The notes under the pieces are model-generated. The model ran no database searches and was not told the DNA's origin. It saw nothing but the letters and a program-made list of their open reading frames with translations. DNA of 64,000 bases, from positions 186,001 to 250,000 of the forward strand of contig CAVVUB010000007.1 of NCBI GenBank assembly GCA_963751335.1. Reading direction: 5' to 3'. The DNA comes from Bog-473 sp963751335 (lineage in GTDB: Bacteria; Actinomycetota; Acidimicrobiia; Acidimicrobiales; RAAP-2). Position numbers and translations under genes: made by a program. Position 1 is the stretch's first letter. Each line of letters starts with the position of its first letter. This document shows positions 29,006 through 38,206 of this stretch, in pieces.

Positions 29006-29388
29006 TCGGGCCGTCTGATCATGGCCGCGTCGGTGTCGGCGATCCGTCGCTCGACCGCGCTCAAGCGGTGCTGAACCAGGAACGACCGCTGTCCCACCTT
29101 CCACAGCGCCACGCCCCGCCGCAGTTGGGGCAGGAGCTCGGTCTCGGTGGCCGAGAGCGACAACAGCTCGGCCGCCGCTTCGAGCTCGCCCGGGGACTGC
29201 GCATAGACCACCCGGGTCTCCGAGTCCGCCAGCAAGCCCTGGGCCAGGGCGACCTGCTCGGAGTCCGACGCCCCCACCGAACGCAGATCCGAAACCCGGT
29301 GGAGCACCGCCACGTTGGCCACCCCGAACGCCCGCGACAGCTTCCACGATGACTGTAACCAGCGCGCCACGCCAAGGTTAACCAGCAT
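29002..29388 (-). pseudogene. VirB4-like ATPase, C-terminal third (severed by the element)
   Basis: 128 residues beginning MLVNLGVARWLQSSWKLSR, which is the region directly after the Walker B motif in VirB4-like ATPases, then VAVLHRVSDLRSVGASDSEQ to the end. No ATP-binding motif remains. The matching N-terminal part ends at 59111. Joined at the shared ATG the two give one 432-residue protein in frame. As it stands this piece lacks its promoter and catalytic core. It overlaps the traG-like start by four bases. Confidence 0.88.
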
Positions 29389-29408
29389 GTGCTAACCTAT
29401 GTCTCGTG
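29370..29408. other. attL of the serine-recombinase element
   Basis: Junction between virB4-like coding sequence (left of 29387) and element. The core is ATG at 29387-29389, also present at the right end (59118-59120). The element-side arm reads CTAACCTATGTCTCG (29392-29406), the inverted counterpart of the right-end arm. It touches the recombinase start codon. Confidence 0.8.
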
Positions 29409-30797
29409 AGGGTGGGGATCTACAGCCGGATCTCGTCGGACGCGGAAGGGCTCGGGCTGGGCGTCGGCCGCCAGGAGGACGACGCCCGAACGGTCGCCGG
29501 CCTGCGCGGCTGGGAGGTCGCCTGCGTCTACCAGGACAATGACTACTCGGCCTTCAACGTCAAGGTGAAGCGTCCGGAGTTCGAGCGCCTCCTGGTCGAC
29601 CTCGAACGAGGCACCGTCGACGGAGTCGTTGCCTACGACCTCGACCGCTTCTCCCGTCAGCCAGCGGACCTCGAGCGGGCCATCCGTATCTTCGACACAC
29701 GTCCCGGCTTGGTCTTCGCCACCGTGCAGCAGGATCTCGATCTCTCCACGTCGGACGGCCGCACGATGGCCCGAGTGATGGTCGCCTTCGCCAACAAGTC
29801 CTCGATGGACACGTCTCGCCGCATCAAGCGCAAGAACCTGGAACTCGCACAACAAGGCGTCCCCCACAGCGCGCGGCGGCCGTTCGGGTACGAGGACGAC
29901 AAGGTGACAATCCGTCCGGCCGAGGCCGAGCTGGTCCGGCAAGCCGCCCGCGATGTTCTGGCCGGTGTGGGACTCCACACCATCGCCCGGCGATGGAACG
30001 AAGAGGGGGTTCGCACCCCGTATGGCAACCAATGGCTCCAGAGCGTCCTCAAGGCCATGCTCGTCTCCCCGCGGATGGCCGGCTTCCGCATCCATCAGAA
30101 GCAGATCGCGAAGGACGCCGACGGTCGTCCGGTCATGACCAAGCGGGAGCCGCTCTTGGACGTGAGCACCTGGGAGTCCGTGTGCGCCGTCCTGAACGAC
30201 CCTGAAAGGACCCGGCGTCACACGTATCCCGGCGGCCGGAAGCGGCTCCTGTCCGGGCTGGTCCGATGCGGCACTTGCGGCGTCTCCATGAGTTGCGACA
30301 AGGACTTCCGCCGCGGAATCCACACCTACGTGTGCAAGCAACAGACGACCCGCCGGGGCTGCGGCACTGTCGCCGTGTCGGGGCCCCGAATGGACGAGCT
30401 GGTCACCGCGCTCGTCCTTCGGTATCTGTCCGACCGCGCCGTCGTGCACGAGGCGAGCCCCTGGGGCGACGAGCACCAGCTGCAGGACGTGACAGCCCGA
30501 ATCTCCGAGCTCATGGCGGCGTTCACCGCCGGCAAGCTGACGGGCGCCGTCGTGTTCCCCGCTGTGTCCAAGCTCGAGGCTCAAGCCGAGGAGCTCCGTG
30601 AAGCTCGGGCAACGTGGCTTCGAGATCAGGCATTCATCGTGAACCGGCCCGAGAACGTCACAGCGGCGTGGCCGGAGCTGGATGTCGATCGTCAACGCGC
30701 TGTCATCGAGTCGGTGATCAGTGCGGTCGTCGTGAAGCCTGCGGCGAAGAAGGGCGGCCGCTTCGATCCGTCCCGGGTCGAGGTCGTGTGGCGATGA
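29406..30797 (+). CDS. Large serine recombinase (integrase)
   Basis: 463 residues. The N-terminal resolvase domain has YSRISSD with the catalytic Ser (residue 10) and VAYDLDRFSRQPADLERA. The Recombinase domain follows (RPFGYEDDKVTIRPAEAE, HTIARRWNEEGVRTPYG, MLVSPRMAGFRIH), then a zinc ribbon (LVRCGTCGVSMSC and CKQQTTRRGCG) and a C-terminal coiled segment. Such enzymes integrate DNA between unlike attB and attP sites and need a directionality factor to excise. GTG 29406 is 16 bases inside the left end. Frame intact, so probably active. Confidence 0.95.
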   Translation: MRVGIYSRISSDAEGLGLGVGRQEDDARTVAGLRGWEVACVYQDNDYSAFNVKVKRPEFERLLVDLERGTVDGVVAYDLDRFSRQPADLERAIRIFDTRPGLVFATVQQDLDLSTSDGRTMARVMVAFANKSSMDTSRRIKRKNLELAQQGVPHSARRPFGYEDDKVTIRPAEAELVRQAARDVLAGVGLHTIARRWNEEGVRTPYGNQWLQSVLKAMLVSPRMAGFRIHQKQIAKDADGRPVMTKREPLLDVSTWESVCAVLNDPERTRRHTYPGGRKRLLSGLVRCGTCGVSMSCDKDFRRGIHTYVCKQQTTRRGCGTVAVSGPRMDELVTALVLRYLSDRAVVHEASPWGDEHQLQDVTARISELMAAFTAGKLTGAVVFPAVSKLEAQAEELREARATWLRDQAFIVNRPENVTAAWPELDVDRQRAVIESVISAVVVKPAAKKGGRFDPSRVEVVWR

Positions 30798-31107
30798 GTC
30801 GGCGAACCTGAGCCCATCGGTCGTCGGTCAGCTCGGGAGCCGCAGCGAGTTGCCGGCAGATCCAGTCCTCCACATCGCTGTTGGTGGCACCACTGCCCCG
30901 ATTCTCGGCCTCCGACGCGGGTGCGGTGCTGTCCCGCCCGTGGCTCGGCCGGATCTGGCGCACGGGGGCCAGCACGTCCGGTCTCTCAACTCCTGACTGG
31001 CGCGCCCGATTCCCGACCGAAACCGATTTTCGGCTCGAGGCGAGCGCCTCGCCGCCCGACACTGCTTGCACAGGGGGGAACGGTCTCTCCAGGGCGTCCG
31101 GGGACAT
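30718..31107 (-). CDS. Hypothetical protein downstream of rep
   Basis: 129 residues from ATG 31107. The N-terminal half is low-complexity, but the C-terminal SDVEDWICRQLAAAPELTDD-RWAQVRRLIATR looks like a genuine small helical domain of the sort found in short genes next to actinobacterial plasmid rep and recombinase genes. It could be an excisionase or copy-control protein, but nothing identifies it. It overlaps the convergent recombinase end by 80 bases. Confidence 0.45.
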   Translation of the reverse strand: MSPDALERPFPPVQAVSGGEALASSRKSVSVGNRARQSGVERPDVLAPVRQIRPSHGRDSTAPASEAENRGSGATNSDVEDWICRQLAAAPELTDDRWAQVRRLIATRPRPGTDRSGRPSSPQASRRPH

Positions 31108-31219
31108 GGTTGGACTCAGGTCTCGGCTCCGCGGTCCGTAAAAAGATCCGGACTCATCGCCGGGGCCGGGGAAAACTCCTGGCGCACCGCCTGCGGCGGC
31201 TTGCCCTCTGCAAGAGGAC

Positions 31220-32550
31220 CTACTCGCATCGGGTGTACCACGCGGAATCAGCCTCCTTCTTGTCGTCGGCCCGTTGGCGGGCCTGGGCGGCGGCGAAGAG
31301 CTCTTCGCCTTCGTTGGCCCATCCACGTCCCACCGCCTTCAGCCGTCGCGTCGTCTCTGGATCTGTGGCCCTGACGTCTTTCTGCTGGTGCCACCGGGCT
31401 CTGGCATCACGCAAGGCGGCAAAGGTGGTCGAGTAGCCGCGGGACTTGGTCAGGAAGTGACCGCTGTAGCCGAGGTGATGGGCGTGTCGCCGGAGCCCGA
31501 GGGAATGGAGCTCGGGGACGTTCCCGAGCGACCAGGCGCTCATCACCATGTTGAACAGGTGCGGTGGGAGGCCCCGGCTCCTGAGGTCTGCATCGGAGAG
31601 GATGCGCGAGAGGAGTCCCGGGTGCATGGCCGGCTCTTTTGTCGCGTACTTCGCAATGTAGGGGGCGACCTGGGTCGCCCGGGCTTCGGTGTCGAGCACC
31701 TGGACGTCGACCTCGCTGCCCCAGCGGGCCGTGCCCCGGGGGTGCGACACCGCCACGCTGCGCACCGCCGCCTGGCAGGCCCGGGCCAAGGCCACGGCGT
31801 CGATCGGAGGTGGTGATCCGTTCGGGCCGTCGGCGCGGAGCACGGCGTGGAAGTGCACCAGTCCCCGGCGCTGGAACTCGGCCACCTTGGCGTGCTCGAG
31901 GCGGAGGACCTTGGTGCACTCAGAACGTGAGAGGCCGAGGGACGCCGCCAGTTGGCGGGCGATATAGATGGTGGTGCGCCGCCACAGCTCGGCGCTGTGC
32001 GCATTGTGGAGGACGGCGCCGGCGTAGTCGTAGCAGCGGGGACACAAGGGCGTGCCGAGGGCGGCGTCGTCACCGGAGTGCCCGAGCGTCACAGGTGAGG
32101 AGGCGGCCATGGGGACAGCGTCGAGCGTTCCCCGAGTGACACGTACCCTGCGAGGTCACTCGGTGCACCACCCCGAAGCCCGGAGCGGTCAGGGTCACAA
32201 AGACCGCCGGGTGGCCGGCGATCGACTCGTCGACGCCCTTGCCCGCCAACGAGTCCGGCCCGCACCAGGTGACGGGCGTCGCCCCGATAGAGCACCGCAC
32301 ACGAGGGACAGCGCAGCTCGCTGCGCGATCCACACGCTTTGAGTACCACGTTGTCGGGGAACGTATGGCTCGAGAAGACCACTCGGCGCTCCTCTCCGCC
32401 GAGCACGTAGCCGCGGAGGCGGATGGGATGGGCGCACCACCCACAGCGCGCACCTTGAGCCAAGAAGTCATCGAGACGATGCGCACTCACATGACGCCCA
32501 AGTGCGTGGAGCATGGCGACGTCGTCTTCGTCCAACTCTCTGTCCGACAT
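31220..32550 (-). CDS. RepSA-type HUH replication initiator, two frameshifts
   Basis: About 442 residues after correcting two extra bases (near 32240 and 32082). N-terminal zinc-type cysteines (CGWCAHPI, CPSCAVLYRGDA) lead to HPAVFVTLTAPGFGVVH, CPHGRLLTC, PLCPRCYDYAGAVLHNAHSAELWRR, then VAEFQRRGLVHFHAVLR with the HUH motif HFH, and APYIAKYATKE carrying the likely catalytic Tyr. This is the pattern of pSAM2-family rolling-circle initiators of actinomycete integrative elements. ATG 32550 is preferred to TTG 32559. Iterons lie 67 bases upstream. Confidence 0.85.
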
Positions 32551-32616
32551 GGCCCGCAACCATGCAGAACGGTCGCGACACCTGTCAAGCGTTGCCCCAG
32601 CTCAGAATACGCAAAC

Positions 32617-32676
32617 AGTGAGCCCCAGCGGGACACAGCGAGACAGGGTGAGACACAGGGAGACGCAGTGGGACGC
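32617..32676. repeat. Six 10-bp iterons upstream of rep
   Basis: Six consecutive 10-bp units: AGTGAGCCCC, AGCGGGACAC, AGCGAGACAG, GGTGAGACAC, AGGGAGACGC, AGTGGGACGC, consensus about AGNGRGACNC. One unit per helical turn directly upstream of a rep gene suggests initiator or repressor binding sites at an origin. Confidence 0.7.
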
Positions 32677-33053
32677 GAATTGGCCCCAGAAAAAAATCCA
32701 CCAAGCGGGCTGTCGGCGCCTCCGGCCCTCGAGGGGCCGTCGGCGCCACGTCCTCGGTCCGAATCCTCTCGGGGGAATCTGTGCGGACTTTGAACTCTGG
32801 TTCCCACCAGTCACGGGGAGTCGGGTGGTGAGGAGTTCCCTTACCCAATCAAGCGCCCATGCCTCAGCCGGCGCTTCGCCACAGCCCGAGACAGGCGACC
32901 TACCCCGTTTCAGACCGTCCCCGAACCAACGAAGCAGGCACAAAGGGGCTAGTCGGGTAGGCGGTTGGAGGACGAAAATAGATGGTTGGTCGGCGGGGTG
33001 GCGCGGGAACACTTTGCAGCACGCACTTCCGAAACCTCGCAGGGGTACCTTAG
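32677..33053. other. Intergenic between iterons and IS element
   Basis: No gene recognised. Directly after the iterons is a short A-rich tract (cccagaaaaaaatccacc, about 32685-32702) that could help strand opening if this is the origin. Further on nothing stands out until the IS end at 33054. Confidence 0.45.
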
Positions 33054-33238
33054 CTTAGCCCGAATCGACCGATCGGCCCCGATGTGATGGCTTCTGACCG
33101 GAACGTGTAACTCGCCTGTCTTTGCACGGCGCCAAGGCGAGGCGACGACGTGCGCAAGCACGCGTTGAATCAGAGTGTCTTGGGATCGGCGATTGCATTG
33201 GCGGCCGCGACGTGCTCGGGCCACGTCCAGACGTGTGT

Positions 33239-34559
33239 TCAGGTCACGAGCACGATGTTGCGGTGAGCGGTGAGGGCTTCGAGGAACGGCTCGGCCCAGG
33301 GCCAGCGTGCCGGCAGGTGCACGGTGACGCGTCGCGCTGAACGCGTGAGTCGTCCCGGGAGGCTGAGGTAACGGCGGCGAAAGGTCTCGGTCGTGATCGG
33401 CTTCGCCGTCGAGTCCGAGATGGGTGCTGAAGCGGGCGAGGTTGTGGGCAATGACGCCCAGGCCGAGCCAGGCGGCGTTGGCGCCGAAGCGCCCCGAGGG
33501 AAAGTGGTTGAGGCCCACGCCGTATTTGAGGTCGCGGATGACGTTCTCGATCTCGGCGTGGCGGCGGTGGTCGGCTTCGAGCTCGAGCGTGGCGCCGGGG
33601 CGGTCGGTGATGAAGGCGTGGTAGGAGAACTCGCTGAACAAGGCCAGCTGGCTGCCCGGCGTGGGCCGCACCCGGCGGACGATGAGCCGACACGCCTGGC
33701 CCTTGTGGCCGAAGGGCCGATAGGTGGTCTCGGCCACCGCGGCGCCGCTCGGAGAAGTAGGCGATGGGCGTCCAGGCGGACTCGTCGATGGCCTCGATCA
33801 CCTTTTTCAGGCCCGCGAAGAGCTTGGCCGTGATCGAATAGCGCACATCGGCGGCCCGACAGGCGTCGACGACCTTGTGGTTGTAGAAGCCCGAGTCGGC
33901 CCGCAGCGTGAGCGGCCCGGTGGCGCCCGCGGTGCGCACCCGGTTGAAGCTCTCGGTGAGAAAGCTGGCCGCCCCGCGGCCCGAGTGGGCGTTGCCGCCG
34001 CGTAGGCGCGAGTGCACCACCTCGCCGGAGCCGGCCATGGCGGCCACCAGCGGGTGATAGCCCCGGACCTTGGTGTGGCCGAACACGCCACCTTGCTTGG
34101 CCAGGCCGTAGGTCTCAGCAGATGGTCGAGTCGACGTCGATCGTGGCCGGCAGCGTGGCCCGGACCGGCTCCGGCGGCCCAGGCCCGCCCCAAGAGCTCG
34201 CCGGCCACCTTGTCGAGTTGGCGGGCGTGGCCCCAGCTGAAGGAACGCAAGAACGTGCCGAGCGTCGAGGGGGCGAGCACCGCGTGGCCCAGCACCGCCG
34301 CGGTGGCACCCGAGCGCAGCACATCGGCGTCATCGATGCAGTCGCCGCCGGCCAGCGCCGAGTGGACGAGGGTCATCGCCTTGTGGCCGACATTGGCGCG
34401 TCCCGCTGCATCGCCGAGATCGACGTACTCGTCGAAGAGCTCACGCAGCCCGAGGTGCTGGGCCAATGTCGCCGGCAACATCAAGCCGGCGTTGGCCACC
34501 AGACGCTCGTCGTCGAAGGTCACGTCGAGACGGTCGAGACTGTGGCAAGATACGCGCAT
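33239..34559 (-). pseudogene. IS1380 family transposase, multiple frameshifts
   Basis: The start reads MRVSCHSLDRLDVTFDDERL, typical of IS1380 transposases, with ALAGGDCIDDADVLRSG and APSTLGTFLRSFSWGHARQLD. The DDE region continues in other frames: VRGYHPLVAAMAGSGEVVH, PLTLRADSGFYNHKVVDACR, HRRHAEIENVIRDLKYGVGLNH and the C-terminal ARWPWAEPFLEALTAHR. At least four frame changes are needed over about 440 residues. Even allowing for sequencing indels it is probably inactive. Confidence 0.8.
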
Positions 34560-34566
34560 CGAAACA

Positions 34567-34628
34567 GTGCCTTCCGGTAGGGGGTGTGGTCGTTGTGGTA
34601 ACCACCATTTTCCCCTGCAGGAAGGCAC
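34567..34628. repeat. Nested inverted repeat upstream of the transposase
   Basis: GTGCCTTCC (34567-34575) pairs with GGAAGGCAC (34620-34628). Inside it GGGG pairs with CCCC, and TGGT-A-ACCA forms a small inner stem. The hairpin lies between the transposase start and the right inverted repeat, where it could block read-through from flanking promoters. Confidence 0.55.
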
Positions 34629-34698
34629 GTTTCGCGGATACGCGACCGAGATCAGACTCTATTTATCGGTGGATCCGGGCTTAGGTAGCGTTGAGGGT

Positions 34699-35085
34699 GT
34701 GACCGAAGGAAAGGGACCTTCCGCACGTCCCGTGATCGCCTGGGCAGAAGTGACGATCGACTATTCGGATACTGAGCGTGCGGCGGCATTTTGGAGCACT
34801 CTCCTTGGGGTTCCCGCCAACAAACAACGCATCGATGGTTGGTATCAACTGTCGCCGACTGTGGGTGGCCCGGTTCTTAATCTGCAACCAGTAGAAGAGG
34901 CGAAATCCGGGAAGACTCGAGCTCACTTGGACTTGTGGGTCGATGACCTCGCGACCTCCATCGCGTTCGTGGAGCAACTCGGTGGGATGGTTCTGAGATC
35001 AACACAGATTTGAAGAATGGAACATTGCTGTGATGGCAGATACAGAAGGAATCGAATTCTGCCTCGTTGGTCGGGCTAGGCGCAT
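34699..35085 (+). pseudogene. VOC/glyoxalase-like protein, frameshifted
   Basis: The first 104 residues read as a glyoxalase-like (VOC) domain: VIAWAEVTIDYSDTERAAAF, GWYQLSPTVGGPVLNLQPV and RAHLDLWVDDLATSIAFVEQ. The rest appears in other frames (INTDLKNGTLL, then MADTEGIEFCLVG, the usual C-terminal signature), so two shifts near 35000 and 35030 break it. GTG 34699 lies 14 bases from the IS end, so its promoter may have been removed by the IS insertion. Confidence 0.7.
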
Positions 35086-35408
35086 TTTTCGCCCGGCCCA
35101 GCGCGGCGGCAGCCCGATCCATACCGCGTCCTTCACCGAGGATTTTTTGGACCATTTCAGCTGCCAGACCCCCCCAGTTCGCAAGGACGGCGGGACGCTG
35201 TGGCGCTTGGGGCGTGGACAACGCCTCCCTCGGGCGAGCAAGACTCTGACGCGAACAAGTCCCGGCCATAAGGCCAAGGGCATGTGACGTCTATCGAAGG
35301 GTTCTCAAGATCACATGATCATCCCGTTCTTGGAACTCAGGCCGCGCCAAGGCACTACGTTGAGCCATGCGCATCGGCCTGGATGGGCGACCGGGGGTTA
35401 CCAGGTTA
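35086..35408. other. Intergenic, no supported gene
   Basis: Follows the broken VOC gene. Open frames exist on both strands (for example 35030-35287) but neither looks like a known protein nor has a good start. The end carries the upstream region of the propeller gene. Confidence 0.4.
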
Positions 35409-36566
35409 ATGATGAATTCGTTTACCCGAGCCATTCGAATTTGCTCCTTGATGATGGCGCTGGCTCTGGTCGGCCTCGCAACAGGGTCACTCCTCTTCAC
35501 GACGTCTGCCAGCGCCATCGTTCAAGACTTCACGCCGATGACCACCTTCAACGGTGTCGCATGTGCTTCCGCAAGCCGATGCATCGGCGTCGGAAACGTG
35601 GCGTCGAGTGCGAACTCGGGAGCAGCAGCGCCTCTAGATCCGTTGTCGGGTGGCCTCTCGACCGGGCAATCGGTCCAATCAATTGGATCGAGTGGGTTTC
35701 TCAACGGAGTGAGCTGCCCATCGCGTTTGGTCTGTCTGGCCGTGGGTGAAAATCCCAATGAAACCAGGGGCATTGCCGTTCCGCTCAACTCGGGCTCCGC
35801 AATGGTGCGCAGCGGTCAAGAACTCCACACCATCTCAGGCATCTTCATGTCCGGGGTGGCATGTGCGTCAAAGAGACAGTGCCTGGCCGTGGGACACGAC
35901 TCCAGCGGGTCGGGTGTCGTGGTGGCCCTCAGTCCGGCTACAGGAGCCATCCTTAGGGGCCAGAGGATACAGACCATTCTCGGGACGGGCGGCGTCGGAC
36001 TCGAAGGAGTGACCTGTCCCTTGGCGAATCTTTGCGTGGCTGTTGGGGAGAACTCTGAACGGTCGGCCGGCATTGCCGTACCACTGAATCCGGCCACCGG
36101 ATCCATACCCCGTGGGCACCGCGTACAAAACGTCACCCACAAAGGCATCCTGTTCGACCTCGCCTGTCCGTCGAGCACCGTGTGCCTGGCTGTGGGTTGG
36201 GGTGCCAGCCAACCGTCGGTGGCAGTACCGATCGACCCGAAAACAGGCGCGCTGGCAAAAGACCAGAGCGATCGATCGATATCAGCACGGGCGGCAATGT
36301 TGACGGCCGTGAGCTGTCCGTCCATTTCCTTATGCCTGGCCGTTGGCAACGACAGCGGTGACCCTTCTGTTGGACAAGCGGTACCAATTGATCCGAAGAC
36401 AGCCACGATTGTCGCCAACCAAAGCATTCAGACAGTGGGGGGAACCGGTGCTCTCAACGCAGTGGTGTGCCGCTCGACGGCCCAATGTGTGGCTACAGGA
36501 TCACGTTATGAATCCGCCGGTGCGGTGACAGAAATCCTTGACCCCGCAACCGGTCGGCGCCCATGA
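35409..36566 (+). CDS. Secreted seven-repeat C-x5-C (probable beta-propeller) protein
   Basis: 385 residues from ATG 35409 (ATG 35367 also possible). A signal peptide (ICSLMMALALVGLATGSLLF) ending TTSASA precedes seven repeats of about 48 residues with the pattern V-S/A-C-P/A-S-x3-C-L/V-A-V-G ... AVPLxPxTG ... GQxxQxIxGTG. Each has two Cys five residues apart, likely a disulfide per blade. Seven repeats fit a seven-bladed propeller, but the fold is inference. Probably exported and surface-bound or released. Ligand unknown. A longer relative is at 46391-47932. Confidence 0.75.
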   Translation: MMNSFTRAIRICSLMMALALVGLATGSLLFTTSASAIVQDFTPMTTFNGVACASASRCIGVGNVASSANSGAAAPLDPLSGGLSTGQSVQSIGSSGFLNGVSCPSRLVCLAVGENPNETRGIAVPLNSGSAMVRSGQELHTISGIFMSGVACASKRQCLAVGHDSSGSGVVVALSPATGAILRGQRIQTILGTGGVGLEGVTCPLANLCVAVGENSERSAGIAVPLNPATGSIPRGHRVQNVTHKGILFDLACPSSTVCLAVGWGASQPSVAVPIDPKTGALAKDQSDRSISARAAMLTAVSCPSISLCLAVGNDSGDPSVGQAVPIDPKTATIVANQSIQTVGGTGALNAVVCRSTAQCVATGSRYESAGAVTEILDPATGRRP

Positions 36567-36569
36567 GCC

Positions 36570-36906
36570 CATCACGCGCTCCTGCGTCGCGACCCGAGAC
36601 GATCCCGAACGGCTGCGAAACGAGGCCGCCTTAGCCCATCTATGCGGTGCCTCACCTCCCGAGGCCAGCAGTGGCAAACAGCACCGGCACCGACTCAATC
36701 GCGGCGGTGATCGCCAGGCCAACTCCGCCATCTGGCACATTGTGGTCACCCGCATGGTCTACGACCCCCGCACCACTGCGTACATCGATCGACGAACCAA
36801 GCAGGGGCTTTCCAAGAAGGAAACGGTGCGACCTCTCAAGCGCTACATCGCTCGAGAGGTCTACGGACTGCTTCCTCACGAGAGACTGGGGATTGACACC
36901 CCATAA
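36570..36906 (+). pseudogene. IS110 family transposase, C-terminal remnant
   Basis: Contains the C-terminal Transposase_20-type region of IS110 elements: PERLRNEAALAHLCGASPPEA, SSGKQHRHRLNRGGDRQANS and TKQGLSKKETVRPLKRYIAR. The catalytic N-terminal DEDD domain is absent. It starts right at the stop of the propeller gene. Remnant of an insertion. Confidence 0.8.
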
Positions 36907-37008
36907 GAGCATCGATAGGGGGCAGTCAAGTCGATCCATATTCAGCCGGTGCCCAGCCCGATCAGCGGAGACTCTTCTCGGGTTGCTGATCCACTTGAGA
37001 AGCCGCCG

Positions 37009-38151
37009 TCATGGTTGCTCCCCGTTCAGCACGCTGGAAAACCTACGGATCAGGCGCGCATAGAAGTAACCGGCAGTCCTCGGCGGAGTGACGCGAGCGA
37101 GAGCACCGAGCAGCACCCCAGGCGGCCTGTTCGTCCTTTCGGACGCCGCCATCCGCGAAACGAGGCGAACCCGACGGGCTCGGTATCGTTCGTAACGGCG
37201 GAGGCAGTCCTCGAGATTGGCCTCTTGGTCGAGAACTCGGGAAAGAGCCCAGGCATCTTCGAAAGCCTGATTCGCTCCTTGCGCTTGTGACGGCGGGAAG
37301 ACGTGGGCGGCATCCCCGACCAATGTCGCTGATCCATTACCCCAGCGATCGCTCACGTCGTGGACCACATGGGGGAAGAAGGCAATGGCCTGGTCGCTGA
37401 TCGATGCGAGGAGCGCCCCCACCGGCTCGGCGTACCCGGAAAAGCGATCTCTGAGCCATTGCACGGGATCAGTGGGCTCTTGGTCAGCCCCGGACCACGG
37501 GACATCGAACCACCACTGCACGAGGCCCGAACCCGCGGGCATCAGGCCAACCAAGCCGGCATCACCCACGATCATCCGTCCCTCAGCGCCGCTCGCGAGG
37601 TCAGGGAGGATCGACGAAAGCCCCTGCCAGGTTCCCCAGCCGCTGGAGCGGGCAGGGGTGGGGTCGACAATGTCTCTACGAACCACCGAACGATGGCCGT
37701 CCGCGCCCACTACGACGTGTGGCCTGAGCGACTCACCCGAAGCGAGAACCACCTCAATGTCGCCGGCGCTGACCCGCAACGACTCAACGCCTGAGGCGCA
37801 CTGCACGACACTGTCGGGCAAGCCGCCTTGGAGCCTGTTGAGAAGATCTGATCGTGGGATAGTGCGGACCGGATGGCCGAAGCGATTGGTCATGACCCGC
37901 AGATCGAAGTGCAGCAATCTTCGCCCGTCAGCCCGGAACATCACAAGGTCGTCAATCCGCCCGCCGAGACCTTGAAGTTCGACATCACACCCCTTCAAAG
38001 CCAAGGCACCGTTGCTGAATATTGTCACGGCGGCACCACCGATGGTGGGGTCCTCCAGACGCTCGAACACCTTGACCTGGTGGCCGTGCCAGCTCAAGGC
38101 GCGGGCCGCAGCAAGCCCGCCAGGACCGGCCCCGATGATCAAGATGTCCAT
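37009..38151 (-). CDS. FAD-dependent monooxygenase (PHBH/UbiH-like)
   Basis: 380 residues. N-terminal dinucleotide-binding GAGPGGLAAARALSWHGH, the DG motif VVGADGHRS (about residue 160) and the second FAD motif LVGDAAHVFPPSQAQGANQAFEDAW. These define the class A flavoprotein hydroxylases that use NAD(P)H and O2 to hydroxylate aromatic or similar substrates. ATG 38151 has AAGGAGG upstream. A perfect 12-bp palindrome 56 bases upstream may be its operator. Frame intact, unlike most neighbours, so it is probably active cargo. Confidence 0.9.
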   Translation of the reverse strand: MDILIIGAGPGGLAAARALSWHGHQVKVFERLEDPTIGGAAVTIFSNGALALKGCDVELQGLGGRIDDLVMFRADGRRLLHFDLRVMTNRFGHPVRTIPRSDLLNRLQGGLPDSVVQCASGVESLRVSAGDIEVVLASGESLRPHVVVGADGHRSVVRRDIVDPTPARSSGWGTWQGLSSILPDLASGAEGRMIVGDAGLVGLMPAGSGLVQWWFDVPWSGADQEPTDPVQWLRDRFSGYAEPVGALLASISDQAIAFFPHVVHDVSDRWGNGSATLVGDAAHVFPPSQAQGANQAFEDAWALSRVLDQEANLEDCLRRYERYRARRVRLVSRMAASERTNRPPGVLLGALARVTPPRTAGYFYARLIRRFSSVLNGEQP

Positions 38152-38206
38152 GCCTCCACCTCCTTGCGGTGAGAACAGATAGGTGGGCGAGAGAGGTTGT
38201 GACCAA

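Larger units (their letters stand above)
33054..34684 (-). mobile_element. IS1380-type insertion sequence, decayed
   Basis: Imperfect terminal inverted repeats at 33054-33073 and 34665-34684 match at 17 of 20 positions (CTTAGCCCG... against CTAAGCCCG...). The length, 1,631 bp, suits the IS1380 family, whose transposase fills the interior. A TAGC flanks each side approximately (33051-33054, 34686-34689), but the exact edge is ambiguous, so a target duplication is only tentative. Confidence 0.65.

Noticed and set aside
33050..34690. Definite TAGC target duplication of the IS1380-type element
   Set aside because: TAGC lies at both sides, but the left copy overlaps the best inverted-repeat alignment by one base and the ends are offset by two. 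Left as tentative.
35030..35287. Independent 85-residue gene starting MADTEGIEFCLVG
   Set aside because: Its start is the C-terminal signature of the preceding VOC domain in a shifted frame; what follows is unrecognisable read-through.
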